From Ulota crispa (Eukaryota > Streptophyta > Bryopsida > Orthotrichales > Orthotrichaceae): a stretch of 64,000 bases of DNA. The notes below the pieces were generated by a model. It had not been told where the DNA came from. It saw only the letters and a program-made list of their open reading frames with translations, and did no database searches. Location of the stretch: NCBI GenBank assembly GCA_963920765.1, contig OY987248.1:1307001-1371000 (forward strand). The letters are read 5' to 3'. Shown piece by piece: positions 24,071 to 35,506 of this stretch (positions within the stretch are counted from its first letter, which is position 1; each line of letters opens with the position of its first letter). The position numbers and the translations under genes are program-made.

Positions 24071-25645
24071 CGGTGACAAACAAAACCAAGTATTCAAATA
24101 GAGAACTCAAGTTTAACTAGAGTTATGTGGCATTTGATAACATGAATTGTTAAAGTGAATGATAGAAGTGTGAAAACAACTTGTTCCACTCATGTGTGTG
24201 AAAACAAAAGGTGGAAAAGTGATAAAATGCTTTGGAGCCAAGGATTTGAACCACCTAGGGTTTTAGTACTCAGTATTGTTCAAAGCCGTCTGTCGCATTT
24301 CAAAATTTGTTTCCGTGAGTGCTTGTGCTTGTTTTGAAGAGGTTGTTGATGTGTTGAGATTCTACATCTGTGGACTTTGTGAGGATTGTGAGGGTTTTCT
24401 ATTGTTTGAGTATGATTCCCATAATTGAGATGAAGAGAAATGTTGCTTTGTCTCAACTTCGGAGCAGTCTGTCAACACAAAAAGTAGTTGTTTTAGTTAG
24501 TATGAGTCAATTGTGGGTGGCTCAATTGCAAAAGGAGATTGCTGGAGAGGTGGAGAAACAAAAAGGAGGGCGTCCAAAGCATCTTACTGTGAGAGAGAGA
24601 CAACGTTGCGCAATCCTACTCACTGAAGGTTGTCTTGGAATTGTGTCAAAGACAACAAAGCAATTTTGAAACAAGATAGGTAAAATTGTGTCTGACATTA
24701 CTGTAAGGCGCGCTTTAAGAGGTGAAGGTTTGGCTGCACGGGTGTTACAAAAGAAACCCGTTTTGGCACAAAGACATGTTTTGGCACGTTTGAGGTTTGC
24801 TCAAAGGTATGCAAACTAGACAATTCATGATTGGAAATGTATTATCTTCAATGATGAGACAAAGATAAATAGGTTCAATTCAGATGGTAGGTCTTGGTGT
24901 TGGATTAGAGATGGAGAGCGTGTTCAACCGCAGCATGTTTGTCAAACAGTGAAACACGGTGGTGGGCATGTCATGATTTGGGATTGTATGACAGCATTTG
25001 GACCGGGAGCTTGGTATAGGATTGAAGGTATAATGGATCAACATAGGTACAAATTTATTTTAGAAAACTTTTTGTGGTTTACAATTTGGCATTATAGTAT
25101 GGATCCAAGCAACTTAGTGTTTCAGCAAGATAATGATTCAAAACATACAAGCAAATTGATGCAGGAATGGCTTAAATCACAACCATTTGAGCTTCTTCAA
25201 TGACATACTCAATCTCTAAACTTGAATTCCATAGAGCATTTTTGGGCTCTTTTGAAACGGCAATTGCATGAGTTTTTTACGCCTCCAAGAGGAATTGAAG
25301 AATTGTGGGACCATGTGTGTATAATTTTGTCAGGTTTTAGTTAAGAGGATTGCTTGGCATTGTATGAAAGCATGCCACAAAGAATTGTTGATGTATTAGC
25401 TACTAAAGGCTATTGGACTGATTATTGAAATTCAAGAAGTAAGTTGAACAATATGTATATAGTTGTAGATTATAAGTTGTAAGAAATTATATAATTTAAA
25501 TTTGATTTATGGTTTTGCATACATGTTCATAACTCTATTTACTTATGAATACAATTTATAACTCTAAAAAATGTTATGTAAATTGTTTACAATTGTATTT
25601 TGAAATTTACTTCTTGAAAATAGTACTCAGTTTTGTTCGTCACTA
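24071..25645 (+). mobile_element. Tc1-like transposon, 1,575 bp
   Basis: Left end CGGTGACAAACAAAACCAAG and right end, inverted, TAGTGACGAACAAAACTGAG form terminal inverted repeats of about 25 bp; each is preceded by TA in an AT microsatellite. A single transposase frame (24370-25428) fills most of the interior. Length, TIRs, TA target and DD34E triad together make this a Tc1-type member of the Tc1/mariner superfamily. Confidence 0.88.
24370..25428 (+). pseudogene. Tc1-type transposase (DD34E), inactivated by stops
   Basis: One frame of 353 codons, the usual Tc1 length, without frameshift but with four internal stops (at 24667, about 24820, 25201 and about 25342). Order of features: N-terminal helix-turn-helix with GGRPKHLTVRERQR and TVRRALRGEGL, then W-K-C-I-I-F-N-D-E (first Asp), KHGGGHVMIWDCM, FQQDNDSKH (second Asp) and LNLNSIEHFW (Glu). 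Thirty-four residues separate the second Asp and the Glu, hence DD34E. Transposases of this type cut and rejoin at TA sites. At least one stop (TGA before HTQS) sits where the family has Trp, consistent with a G-to-A change. All three catalytic residues are preserved, so decay seems fairly recent. Confidence 0.88.
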
Positions 25646-26450
25646 TATATATATAGACACACACGTGCATGACACTATGTACTTTGGCAGTAAGCCTAAA
25701 AGTTACGTGCTTTGTTGGTCTTAAGTTATGCTACCTTCCGATGTAGCTCAATGTGCTGGTAGATAACATTAGATCTTTTTTGGTTAGCAACTTGACAAAG
25801 TCTAATCTTAACTTTTGGGTCCTTGTTTGGTCTTTTATGTTGTCTCTCTCATCTCCAAGCCATATTTGACTCAAATCTTGTACTTTTTTAATGTAATGAA
25901 TTTCTTTTCTTCTGTGTAAAGAAAAATAGTAGAGCCAAAAATTTACTTTGTCGCGCAATAAGTGATAGGTGGCATCGCTTGATTGGTTATTACCTATGGA
26001 TTGAAAAAAACACATTTGAGAAGGGGAAGTGCAGGCGGTGCGACATTTTGGAGAGGGAGTTTAACTGTTTTGAGGGACTTGGTCTTTGATATTTTAGGAT
26101 GCATATGCTCATGTGAACTTAATATGAGCTGCTTTTGTGTTATGTAACAGCAAAACATATATTCCTTCAAGGCTGGCCTCGTCTAATTGATTGAGCTTTT
26201 CATTTAAGGGGTTTCAAATCAGGAAAATTTTGAATTTCTTATGGGCTTTTCTTTGCAGGAGTAAACAAAAAAAATCTCAAGCAAAATCTGCGTTTTCTTA
26301 TGAGAAAGCTAAAAAAAATTGCACCTGATAAGGTGTAAAAATTTGTCAACATAGGTTCTTTTACATGAGATACAATAAGGAAAACAATAAGATTCAGCCT
26401 TAAAACCACCTTAAGAAGCAAGGATTCTCATTTTATACAAAAATTATTAC
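25646..26450. other. Gene-free stretch
   Basis: No recognisable gene or paired terminal repeats. Minus-strand frames at 25731-26015 and 26239-26421 show no known domain. Confidence 0.35.
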
Positions 26451-26454
26451 TTAA

Positions 26455-26678
26455 CCCCTGAAGGGCCCTTGGGTTCTCGAGCTACAGTACCAAACACGGT
26501 CACAACCAATATTTAGAAGTTTGAATCAATTGGAAATTAAATGTTACAACCATATATATAGAAGAGTTGTATGATGGTGAGTGCATAAAAAAATTTGGAA
26601 AGCCCTCATAGCGACTCAAATAAGTTTGTACATACGGCCATACATACGGCAGCAAAGGGCTTTTGGGACATTTAGGGG
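26455..26678. mobile_element. TTAA-flanked piggyBac-like MITE, 224 bp
   Basis: Exact TTAA at 26451-26454 and 26679-26682. Termini CCCCTGAAGGGCCCTTGGG and inverse of CCCCTAAATGTCCCAAAAG. Small size class. Confidence 0.75.
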
Positions 26679-26802
26679 TTAAGAAATTGACCTAGATTTT
26701 AAAACTCCCCTATTGTGTGCATCCAATTTTGACACAAAGTAAAATACAGCTTCTCAAATGTAAACTTGAGTGGTGAAGGAAAATATGATAAATGAATTAT
26801 AA

Positions 26803-27439
26803 CCCCTAAAGGATCAATTGTCTCCTCATGGGATAGGTGGTATTTTGTGCATGTATCTACAAATTATTTACTTTGTATGATTTTTTGAAATTTTTATTGA
26901 AAGTGAGGAATTTAAAAACTTCTGCGAACATTTAATTTTTAAAAATTCCAACATTAGCAAAGAAGTTAGGCAACAATTTATCAAAACTAGAGAGCTAAGG
27001 TGGGAGCACCCATAAGCGTCAGTTTAAGGGTTTTGAACATGATGAGTATTTGTAAACAGGTAACAAATTATAGGATCCTATTAGAAACAAAAAAATATTG
27101 GGTTTGCACTTTTGAATGTATTATTTGGATACTTTGAGAATAAGTTATGAATTTTTAAAGAGCAAATTGCCATTGCACCCATAACCAACACTAATGTCTC
27201 ATGTTCACATGTTGTACATCCTTGTAGCTACATCAATTAATTTCCACAGATTTTTCAAGATTTCAGAGGTGACGGTTATGGGGAACTAACGCTTATGGGT
27301 GTTCCTACCTTAACCCGATTTTTCTCTCACATCAAGTTTTGGATTTTTTCCCCCAAGCAGGGGTTTTTTATGTAATTCATTCCACACAAATGAAACAAAC
27401 CACCAAGTCTCAAGACGACCGTGGTTTTTCCTCTAAGGG
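26803..27439. mobile_element. Possible TTAA-type element with nested MITE
   Basis: Left end ATAA|CCCCTAAAGGATCAATTG is convincing; the right end (inverse of CCCCTTAGAGGAAAAACC near 27430) is weak and lacks a TTAA. Contains the TA-flanked element at 26998-27310. Confidence 0.4.
26998..27310. mobile_element. TA-flanked MITE, second copy of the AGGTAGGAGCACCC family
   Basis: Termini AGGTGGGAGCACCCATAAGC and inverse of AGGTAGGAACACCCATAAGC, with TA on both sides. About as long as the copy at 4319-4635 and similar to it throughout (for example AGAGCAAATTGCCATTGCAC in both). Both copies lie within TTAA-type elements. Confidence 0.78.
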
Positions 27440-27517
27440 GGTTTTTTCAGAATTTTAAACAACAAAAAAGGTGATAGATGAACGGTAGAGAAATAGGCAA
27501 AAATTGTATTGGATTAA

Positions 27518-27756
27518 TCCCTAAAGGACGAGGCAGCCCTTTGCAACCAGTACAGTATGGGATATTTTTCTTGTATTTGGAGTGCATCCACACCTTTATT
27601 TCATTTGAGATCAACCCAGAAATTAAAATATAGATCAATGCTGTTCTAGTGAGGTAGTCAAGATCCCAACTTAAAACTTTTTGTTGGTAGCAAATGCTAG
27701 TTATACAGCAACATACATAGTATGTACAGTATTATAGTAGCTCAGTCCTTTAACGG
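27518..27756. mobile_element. TTAA-flanked piggyBac-like MITE, 239 bp
   Basis: TTAA on both sides (27514-27517, 27757-27760). Termini TCCCTAAAGGACGAGG and inverse of CCGTTAAAGGACTGAGC. The interior matches 33946-34179 in opposite orientation (for example TCTAGTGAGGTAGTCAAGAT here). Confidence 0.8.
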
Positions 27757-27760
27757 TTAA

Positions 27761-28725
27761 AGCACGCTGGATGACAAATACGATCGACGAAACTACAGTG
27801 GATGTCAATCAAGAAATAATGAACCGGATGAATAGCAAATCAGATGAAAACTGCGTTGGAAGAAAAAAGGATGGATGAAATTATCTTGGATGAAAAATTA
27901 GTTGGATGAAAACAAATTGGAAGGGAGAACGAAAACCCGTTGTCAGTCTCGAGGAAAAAGCAAATTTTCGGAGAAGGAAACGCCGTAGTTTTCCACAAAA
28001 GCGTTGCAAAAATTCGGTACAGCAAATGGAAGAGGACGTTGGGTAGAAAATCCCACACCTGAGCTTCAATTCAAACCTAAATTTTGCGCTATCAAACTCG
28101 CTGCATTGAATTGAGAGACTGCCACACTCGGTGTCGCATACAAACTTTCGACATTACGTTCTCTCTCTCAAGTTTAGTCTCTCATTAAGTTACTTGCATT
28201 GCGGTTACCTCACAGATCAGGTCCTCTTGCTTTCGCAGTTTTTTATTAAAAAACAACCATTGGACCCATTTTAATTTCATTAGAAGCACTCACCGTCATT
28301 TATTGTACTGCCCGCCTGAGGATTCTTGTTTGATTTCTGTCCCTAAATACTCAAATCATCGGTTCATTGTGTGTGTTCAATCTCGCAGGAGTACTCAATT
28401 TCGAACTGCACCTGGATATCCCAGAATTGAGAGAATTGGAGAAAACTTGCACAAACTTGGGGTTGATCTTTGTGCGAGTTTGGAGGCCGGGACGGCAATA
28501 ATTCAATATGAGCTTTCAGTTACATGACCTTCAGTTTTAGTGTGATGATGGATTCATCTTGACCACTAATCAGTGACAAACCCTGAAGAATTTGCGAATT
28601 GACTCGGCACTATTGGAACCGATAAAAAATCCTTAGAAACCGCTATTCGTTGCAACCCTAACTGTGAATTTAGGGTTTACGATTTTTCTCCTGATGTGTC
28701 TGTCCCTGTTGCTCACATCACAAGA
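27761..28725. other. Upstream region of ABCI12
   Basis: Base composition becomes more balanced after about 27.8 kb, as expected for the promoter and leader of the next gene. No open frame with a known domain. I cannot place a TATA box or transcription start with confidence. Confidence 0.3.
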
Positions 28726-31700
28726 ATGGTAGCGACGATGTTGGTCGTGACGCCGTTGTCCAGACCTCCTCTTCGTTTACCATCTCAGGGAAGACTGTCA
28801 CCTGCTAACAATCGGGTGAATGGTGGAGTGCGAGGTTCAGGATTAGGGTTAGGGTTAGGGTTAGGGTTTACGTCTCGACCTCTGTTCTCAAGGTTCAGTG
28901 ATGACCAAACTCTGCTTGGGAGGTTTCCCAGTATTACTCAGTGGAATGAACGGACAAGAGTGCATCCTCTTGTTTTGTGTGAAGCTCAGAAGAATGAATC
29001 TCCGAAGGAGAGCACAAGTGACCGGATTCGAACGTGGATGCTCAAGGCCTCGAAGAGGCGACAGGAGCCATTGGGTGAGAGGATTATGAGAATGGTGGCT
29101 GGGGCAAGCTCAGCGCCTATTGCACAGTACATTCCTTCCCCTGTCACTATTTTGCACACCCTCGACCCTCGCGTCAAGCAGGTACTTCTATAGGCCAAAC
29201 TTCACCAAACCCATATTCAATCAAGGGAAAATTTCATGTATACCCCTGAAGTTTGCAATATTTTCATAGATACCCCTGCTTTTCAGAAATATCACAAATA
29301 CCCTTGGACCAAAATTTTCAGACATTTGTTTTGTTGTGCATGTCTTCCTTCTCCCTTTGTGCGCACACTACTTCTTTCTTGTTCTGCGTGCGCACATAGG
29401 AAGAAGGGAATTGGCATGCACAACAAAATTAAATGCCTGAAAATTTTGGTACAAGGGTATTTGTGAAATTTCTGAAAAAGCAGGGGTACCTATGTAAATA
29501 CTGCAAACTTCAGGGGTATCCATGAAATTTTCCCTTCAATCAATATGGAGTTGCATGGTATATATGGAGTGTATGTGGACATTGCATTGGTCCAGATTAC
29601 ACTCCATATAACATGCAACTCCATACTGATCGAATATGGGGTTCACCACTTTTCATGGAACTTGAGCTTTGGCTCTTGGTCTCTATTCCAGCTTTACATC
29701 TTTTTTGGTATCTTTTCAGGACTACTTCGTCATTTTTGTGTGATGAGTTTCTGAGTCTGTCAAGGTTTTCATGGGCACAGTGCGGGTGGTAATCAGGCTT
29801 GGCTTCTGGCGCTAGTTGTACTTCCTGCTCGGTCACACATGGCCATTCGGATTGGTATCGTTGTCTTCCTGACTCTTGCTACGATTTGCTCGCTTCCACG
29901 GCGAATTTGGCAGGTTCGTCTTTATTCTACCAATTTTTTTGCCTAATGAGCTTCAACCTATCTCTGCTTTTGTAACTTTATAGTACAACCATCCTGTCTC
30001 CTACACTGACTCCTTTTAGTAACATCTATTTGTACAGTTGATTGAACTCAGTAGCAAGTGGCGTATGCGTGACTTGGCTACACGTGTATGTTTATTGATC
30101 TTTGAATGGAAGACGGGTCGCCTACTGTCACTTATAGTTGCTTCGAATCTCTTTTTATGTAATTGCATAAGAAACTCATACCTAGTGGTAGAAATTTGAT
30201 ATAAGGTTCTTGTACATAAAGTTCTCTCCACAGCTCTATACTGATCGTTCATAATTGTTCTCCTGCGTATGTTGCAATTCTCGATGTGACGCAAGTGGTA
30301 TCCTTTATATAGGATTTCAAGGTTTTTGCAGAGTTTTCATAACTTAGTAGATTTAAGTCCATGAATTTTGTAAGTAATACTGGTTCTGACTGAAATTGGG
30401 GAACGGATGGGAATATGGACAGGACCAACTAGGCCGCATGGTTGTATTGTCAGGATTCCTTTTCGTGATGCTTGCTTTGGGAACAGATGGAGTACCCCCA
30501 GTGATGCAGTCTCGGAGGCCTTTGGCCTTGGCAGACGGCTTACCAAAACTTCCAGCTGCACTGAGTGGTTACAAATATGTGCTTCTTAAGTTAGGTCCTT
30601 TTCAATTGACCAGAAAGGGAGTATCTCTGGCTGCTGCAGCCTCCAGTTTGTCGTTTACTGTAAGTAACTCATTCCTTTTTAATAACCAGGCTATTACTAC
30701 CTAAACCAATATAAAGAAAGCCGCGACTCCAAAATAGTGTCTATTTTTTCTTTCATGGTCCTAATCATAAACTGTTTATTGCTTTATTTTTCTTTTCTGC
30801 ATCACCTGGGGGTTTGCTTTATGCCGTGTTTTGAAAAGAAATTCAAGCATTATGTCTGTCATGTGTACTTTCTACATTCTCCCGATCAACTCAGCGTCAG
30901 TTTCTTTTACACAGGTTTATTCACGGCGTGAACTGCTCCCCTTTTCTGATTACAGGTTCTTCAAAGTGCGAGCCTTTGCTTAACAACTACAACTCCGGAG
31001 CAACTTGCCGCGGCTCTGCGTTGGTACCTGACACCACTCGCACGCTTAGGTGCACCTGTGGAGGAGCTAATACTTACGCTGTTGCTGTCGCTACGATTCC
31101 TTGGTATTGTTTTTGATGAGGTATATTAATTTGTGTCTTGCTTTTGCTTGATTAGAAACAAAAGCAATTTTACTTATCCTCTATGATTTGTACAACAATT
31201 TGACATCTTTGTTTTGTACTATGATTTGTTCAGTTTCATGAAGATGTATATATAATTGTACTGTAACAAAATATTCTTCAGCAATGGGGCGGTTTGAATC
31301 TGCAATTTCTTTGTAAAACTAGATCAATAGGGCGAGCTCACCTTCCGTTTAACCCTGAATGCTAGTTATATGTCATAATAATAACAAAAACTTGTGTTCA
31401 GGTAAGAAATCTTGCAGTTGGAGTTGTAGCCAGAAACATCGAATGGAAGTCATTGCGACTAACAGAAACAGCTGACAGTAAGTTGCATTTTTTCGAAAAG
31501 CTCAGAATTTTTATTTGTAAAATATTTTCTTTTGGTCTCTAGATTGAAAACCATAGAATTTTATTTTTTAGTTTTTGGAAGGTGGAAATGATTTTAATTC
31601 TCTGTTCGTTTTTTGGTTTTTGACTCAGCCTTTTTTAATCTCTTTGGCCGGATTTTCAAAAATTTGTTTAGCCATGCTGACCAAATATCTCAGGTTCGAG

Positions 31701-32005
31701 AATCTCTTTATCACAATCATTTTTTCAGGTCTCTTACTTCGCTGTTGTTCTCGACTTGTAACCTCGTTCTGGAGTTTTGTGCTTCCTCATTTCTCTAGTC
31801 TGATATTTTCCTGATGATTCTTTTTTTCTTTTTTTGTTTCCCTTTGCAGGCAATGGTTGCACGGGGTTATCGTGGTGATCCAGTCAAGCACCATATATAT
31901 TTTCTTACAAAGCTATCTCTCCAGCCAAGGGACTGGGTTGCAATGGCAGGTTTATTAATGTTGACGATCCTCTCTATGTATACAGAGTTTATGTTACCAG
32001 CTTGA
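28726..32005 (+). CDS. ABCI12: Chloroplast ECF-type transporter transmembrane subunit (CbiQ family)
   Basis: Seven exons: 28726-29181, 29797-29913, 30423-30659, 30956-31120, 31402-31477, 31629-31693 and 31850-32005, all with GT-AG borders and one continuous frame of 423 codons. Residues 1 to about 110 are a basic, hydroxylated transit-peptide-like stretch. The rest is a CbiQ/EcfT fold: HTLDPRVKQ, several hydrophobic segments (AWLLALVVLPARSHMAIRIG, LILTLLLSLRFLGIVF), and AMVARGYRGDP, which contains the ARG signature that couples to the ATPase. In the family this T component pairs with ABC ATPases (ABCI10/ABCI11 in Arabidopsis) in the chloroplast envelope; the substrate is not settled. The ATG at 28726 has A at -3 and G at +4; an in-frame ATG at 28696 has poor context. 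Intron 1 holds a young MITE, and exon 1 a TTAGGG run. No defect seen. Confidence 0.93.
28843..28866 (+). repeat. Four TTAGGG units inside exon 1 of ABCI12
   Basis: Four exact TTAGGG units in a row, in frame, encoding the GLGLGLGLG run of the predicted transit peptide. It is a coding microsatellite of telomere-like sequence, in a part of the protein that tolerates variation. Confidence 0.9.
29225..29534. mobile_element. Foldback MITE in ABCI12 intron 1, perfect 9-bp duplication
   Basis: Starts GGGAAAATTTCATG and ends with its inverse; arms are similar almost throughout. The flanking 9 bp TTCAATCAA are identical on both sides (29216-29224 and 29535-29543), the length made by Mutator-like transposases. 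Close relative at 3301-3616. Confidence 0.88.
29545..29620. repeat. Short inverted repeat in ABCI12 intron 1
   Basis: ATGGAGTTGCATGGTATATA at about 29544 pairs with the inverse at 29600-29624 (ATAACATGCAACTCCAT), with TGGAGTGTA/TACACTCCA as inner continuation. It can form a hairpin of about 35 bp per arm. Function unknown. Confidence 0.6.
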
Positions 32006-32881
32006 AAAATATTTAATAGAATCATGTCTTTCTAAATAATCACGTCTTTTTCCTGTCAGTCATCTTTGTTTATTTTGCCGAAATTCATTTGTTGGCTCTT
32101 TATTAGTTATAATGACTTGGTGGTCATTTTTCATCAACACATATGTACGTGCACTCAAACCAGGACTCAAACCTCTCTCTATCTAATGATATACTCTAAA
32201 ATTGCACATTTCTTGTATATCTTGAGAATCTGAGTGACAACTCTCATATTTGAAGTTGTGGATACATGTGAGTGTCGTTGTAAAATCTGTTTAGCTGCAT
32301 CTGTAAGGAGATAGCTTGCCTACAAATATTGTAGTAGAGAAATAAACTAATGTAAAATTGTTAGGATGCAAAATTACCACTTGCAATATTCATCTTGTGC
32401 AAATTCTTCTTAGTCACTATGTATCTATTGTTACTCTTTAATAATTTTAGAATAAAGTGAAATGGAATTTGACAAGAACAAATGAAATTCTGAGTAGTCT
32501 AAGATTTTCCTCAACTACTAAGAGTTTATTTGAGCATCCTTGTAGACCAACATGACACTTTAGACCATGCATGTTGGTAATGCTCATAAAATGAAAAAAA
32601 AAACTCTATGATCAACCCCCAAGAGTGCCATCATTTACAGCATGGACAATAGATGGCTTTAAATGCTTACAACAGGAGTTGCTTGAAATGGATTAATTTC
32701 ATTTAAATATGCTTAGAAAGTAACATTTTTGTTTATTCTTCAACCATGTGACTAGTTTTATTATTGGATGCTTCCTAATTTTTGTGCAAAGCTATGACAT
32801 GTCATGTTGAGATGGAAGTTAAAAATTAACAAAGAATGGTTTTTGCCTCACATTTTCATCACTGTTGGTGTGAATAAGTGC
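32006..32881. other. Downstream region of ABCI12
   Basis: AT-rich, no open frame of note. Presumed 3' UTR in the first few hundred bases; no definite polyadenylation site could be fixed by eye. Confidence 0.3.
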
Positions 32882-32885
32882 TTAA

Positions 32886-33801
32886 TCCCTAAAGCCCTGT
32901 TGTCCCCTTGGGGGACAAACGGGATTTTGGGCAGGTACCTATGATATGACCTACGGCCTCAATTTTTGTCTTGATTTTTTGAAATTGGTTTTGAAGATAG
33001 AAAAACACATTAGCTTTAGGGAATTATAATTTTATTCCAATCTATGCCCATGAGCAAAAAATTATGTCAAGATAAAGCAAAAATTTATGGTGATCTGGTA
33101 GTTTTTTTTTTTTTTTTTTTTTTAATACAAAAACATAAATCTTTTTAATTTTAATTTTTTCTCATAGGTTATAGTTTTTTTTGCATTTGAAGCTTTGATT
33201 CATTCCATTTGGACTACTTATGAGAAAGTTATGGACAACCTTGTTTTTTGGGCAATTCAAGCATCTACTTGAAAAAATAACTTTCAAACTTCATTTTTGA
33301 ATGCAATCTTAACATTTTTACAAAAAAAAGAACAACCTCGCCATTGGGATTATTGCATGTCAATTCTATTGCAAGGTTATTAACAATTTAAGTTTTTTTT
33401 CTATCTCATATCTTCTTCTACCTAATGTTTTTTTTAAGAATGAAAATTAAGTTTCTTTTGTTTTGATTTTTTTCAAAGATTCTCAACTTAATTTTTCACC
33501 GTAAAATAATAGGCCTTCAATCTTTCTGGTGAAAAATTTTAAGTTAAAAAACTTCAAAGTCAAATAATCTAATCATGCAAGGTGCAAAAAAGTTTGTTTT
33601 TTACTCTTTGAATGCAAATATATTGCAATTTGTGCCATCAAAGTTTATTATTATTATTTCTTACATTCTTATACTAGTCTAGTATAAAACCCTATGGTTA
33701 GATATGCAAAAAGACCAATTTTCAAACTTTTTTACTCTTTGCAATAAAAATGGTAGCATTGAGTTTCTTTTGACAAAATTAAGGCCCTAGGGCTTTAGGG
33801 G
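32886..33801. mobile_element. TTAA-flanked piggyBac-like element, 916 bp
   Basis: Exact TTAA at 32882-32885 and 33802-33805. Termini TCCCTAAAGCCCTGTTG and inverse of CCCCTAAAGCCCTAGGG. The left subterminal CGGGATTTTGGGCAGG recurs near the right end of the element that closes at 56694. Contains a run of about 20 T near 33103-33123. Non-coding. Confidence 0.8.
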
Positions 33802-33945
33802 TTAAGGGTTAAGGATCCAACATGCACATTTGAATGCTTGTGCTCCTTAGCAATTGGCCATGCATTTATAATAAGTATTTAACCGTAGTTCTCTCTTGCC
33901 ATTTTCATAACTAGCACCCTAGAGTGTAATGCTAAATTGGTTTAA

Positions 33946-34179
33946 TCCTTAAAGGACCAAACGACTACAATACATAGTATATACGTTGCTATATAATTGA
34001 CATTTTCTACCAGCAAAAAGTTTCAATTTGGGATCTTGACTACCTCACTAGAACAACATTGATCTATATTCTAACTTCTTTGTTGATCTCAAATGTAATA
34101 AAGGTGTGAATGCACTCCAAATACAAGAAAAATACATCGTATTGTATTGGTCGCACAGGGATGCTTGGTTGTTCAAGGG
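33946..34179. mobile_element. TTAA-flanked piggyBac-like MITE, 234 bp
   Basis: TTAA at 33942-33945 and 34180-34183. Termini TCCTTAAAGGACCAAACG and inverse of CCCTTGAACAACCAAGC. The interior (ATCTTGACTACCTCACTAGA) is the reverse complement of that of 27518-27756, so these are two copies of one family in opposite orientation. Confidence 0.82.
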
Positions 34180-35426
34180 TTAATCCTTACACTAGTCACA
34201 CCAAACTCCTCAAGCTAGACTTATTATTGTATTTTGAAAAGCCTCTGATGTTTAACCCTTGAGAGTTGAACCCTAGCTAGTGCAAGGGGTGGTAGCATGT
34301 AGATGTAGAGCTTTTGAGATGAATCAAATTACAGCCAAAAACGATTCCAAAATAAATATTTTTGTTTTTACAAGTTTTTGTTTTCACAAATTTTTGTTTC
34401 TACTCTCTTCTATACTAGAATTAATGCAAAACCTTGCACAAAAAGCATGAAACACCCAATAATAAAATTAGGCACATAGTTGAAGAACAAACAAAACAAT
34501 TACTTTCTTAGCAGACTTGGATGTAAATTCATCCATTTCACAAAATTCCTACAATATGCATTTGAAGACCGAAGTCAATCATTGTTCACATTCTAAATGC
34601 AAGCACTCCGAAGAGTTAAGGAATAATTTGATTGAGTACAAGCTCCATAGTTATGTGCCACAATCCCCATGAACACAACAAAGCATCCAGTATCCTTGGA
34701 CCGCAATCTTGTAAAGATCCCCAATTGAGGATAAACTTAGATGGACCCAAATTTAGTGTTCGGGGAGAAATTTTAGCTTCACTGGCTGAAATCTGGCTTT
34801 TCTCAGTTTCTAACCGGAATTTGACTCACATGCACTAGTTTTTTTTTTTTTTTTTTTTTTTAACTTCTAAATTTCTCCGTATACTAGTATACATGCACAA
34901 GCTTTGCGTGAGTTGGGCATGTATGGGTAATGCAACATTCAACTTTACAAAAAACTGATATCTCAATTCAATTGGTCTAGAATTCAATCTAGATGTTTTG
35001 TACAAAAATCAATCTCACAATTGGTTTAGAATCTAACCCTCATACATCATCATTTTGGTGAGACAAAAAATACCAATGGCATGGCTTCATCACAGTGCTA
35101 CTCTTTAATACTTTGCTAGGAGGCGTTTTGCATTTTATTAAATTTCTAGCCATGGTTGGAAAGCGTTTGATATTTATATTTGGAGCATGGCTTATTGTTT
35201 CAACTTCCACCAAAAAATTCTATAACATTTTGGAAAATGATATTATTGGAGGACACTTGATGTTCCTATATCTTGCGCATCCTTTTTTGCTTCAACTTGC
35301 AAAAAAAACTTCTAGAAAGTTCTAAAAAAAAGCGCACTCAAGAATATCCTCCCACTCAATGGTATATAGATAGATAGTTTTTGGTGTTTCTTCTCCTCTT
35401 GAGAAAATATCAATCAATTTTTATTA

Positions 35427-35506
35427 AGGAAGTTCAAGGGTTTGTATGAAGGAAGCTCAAGGGTTTGTATGAAGGAAGCTCAAGGATTTGAATAAGGAAA
35501 GCTCAA
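35427..35506. repeat. Short tandem repeat, unit about 26 bp, three to four copies
   Basis: GAAGGAAGCTCAAGGGTTTG and variants (AAGGAAGTTCAAGGG, AAGGAAAGCTCAACAA) follow one another from 35427 to about 35506. Confidence 0.8.

Noticed and set aside
28843-28866. TTAGGG run as an interstitial telomere
   Set aside because: Only four units, in frame within a conserved gene; better seen as a coding microsatellite.
29797-30560. Minus-strand frames within ABCI12
   Set aside because: They overlap well supported exons and introns of ABCI12 on the other strand and have no domain.
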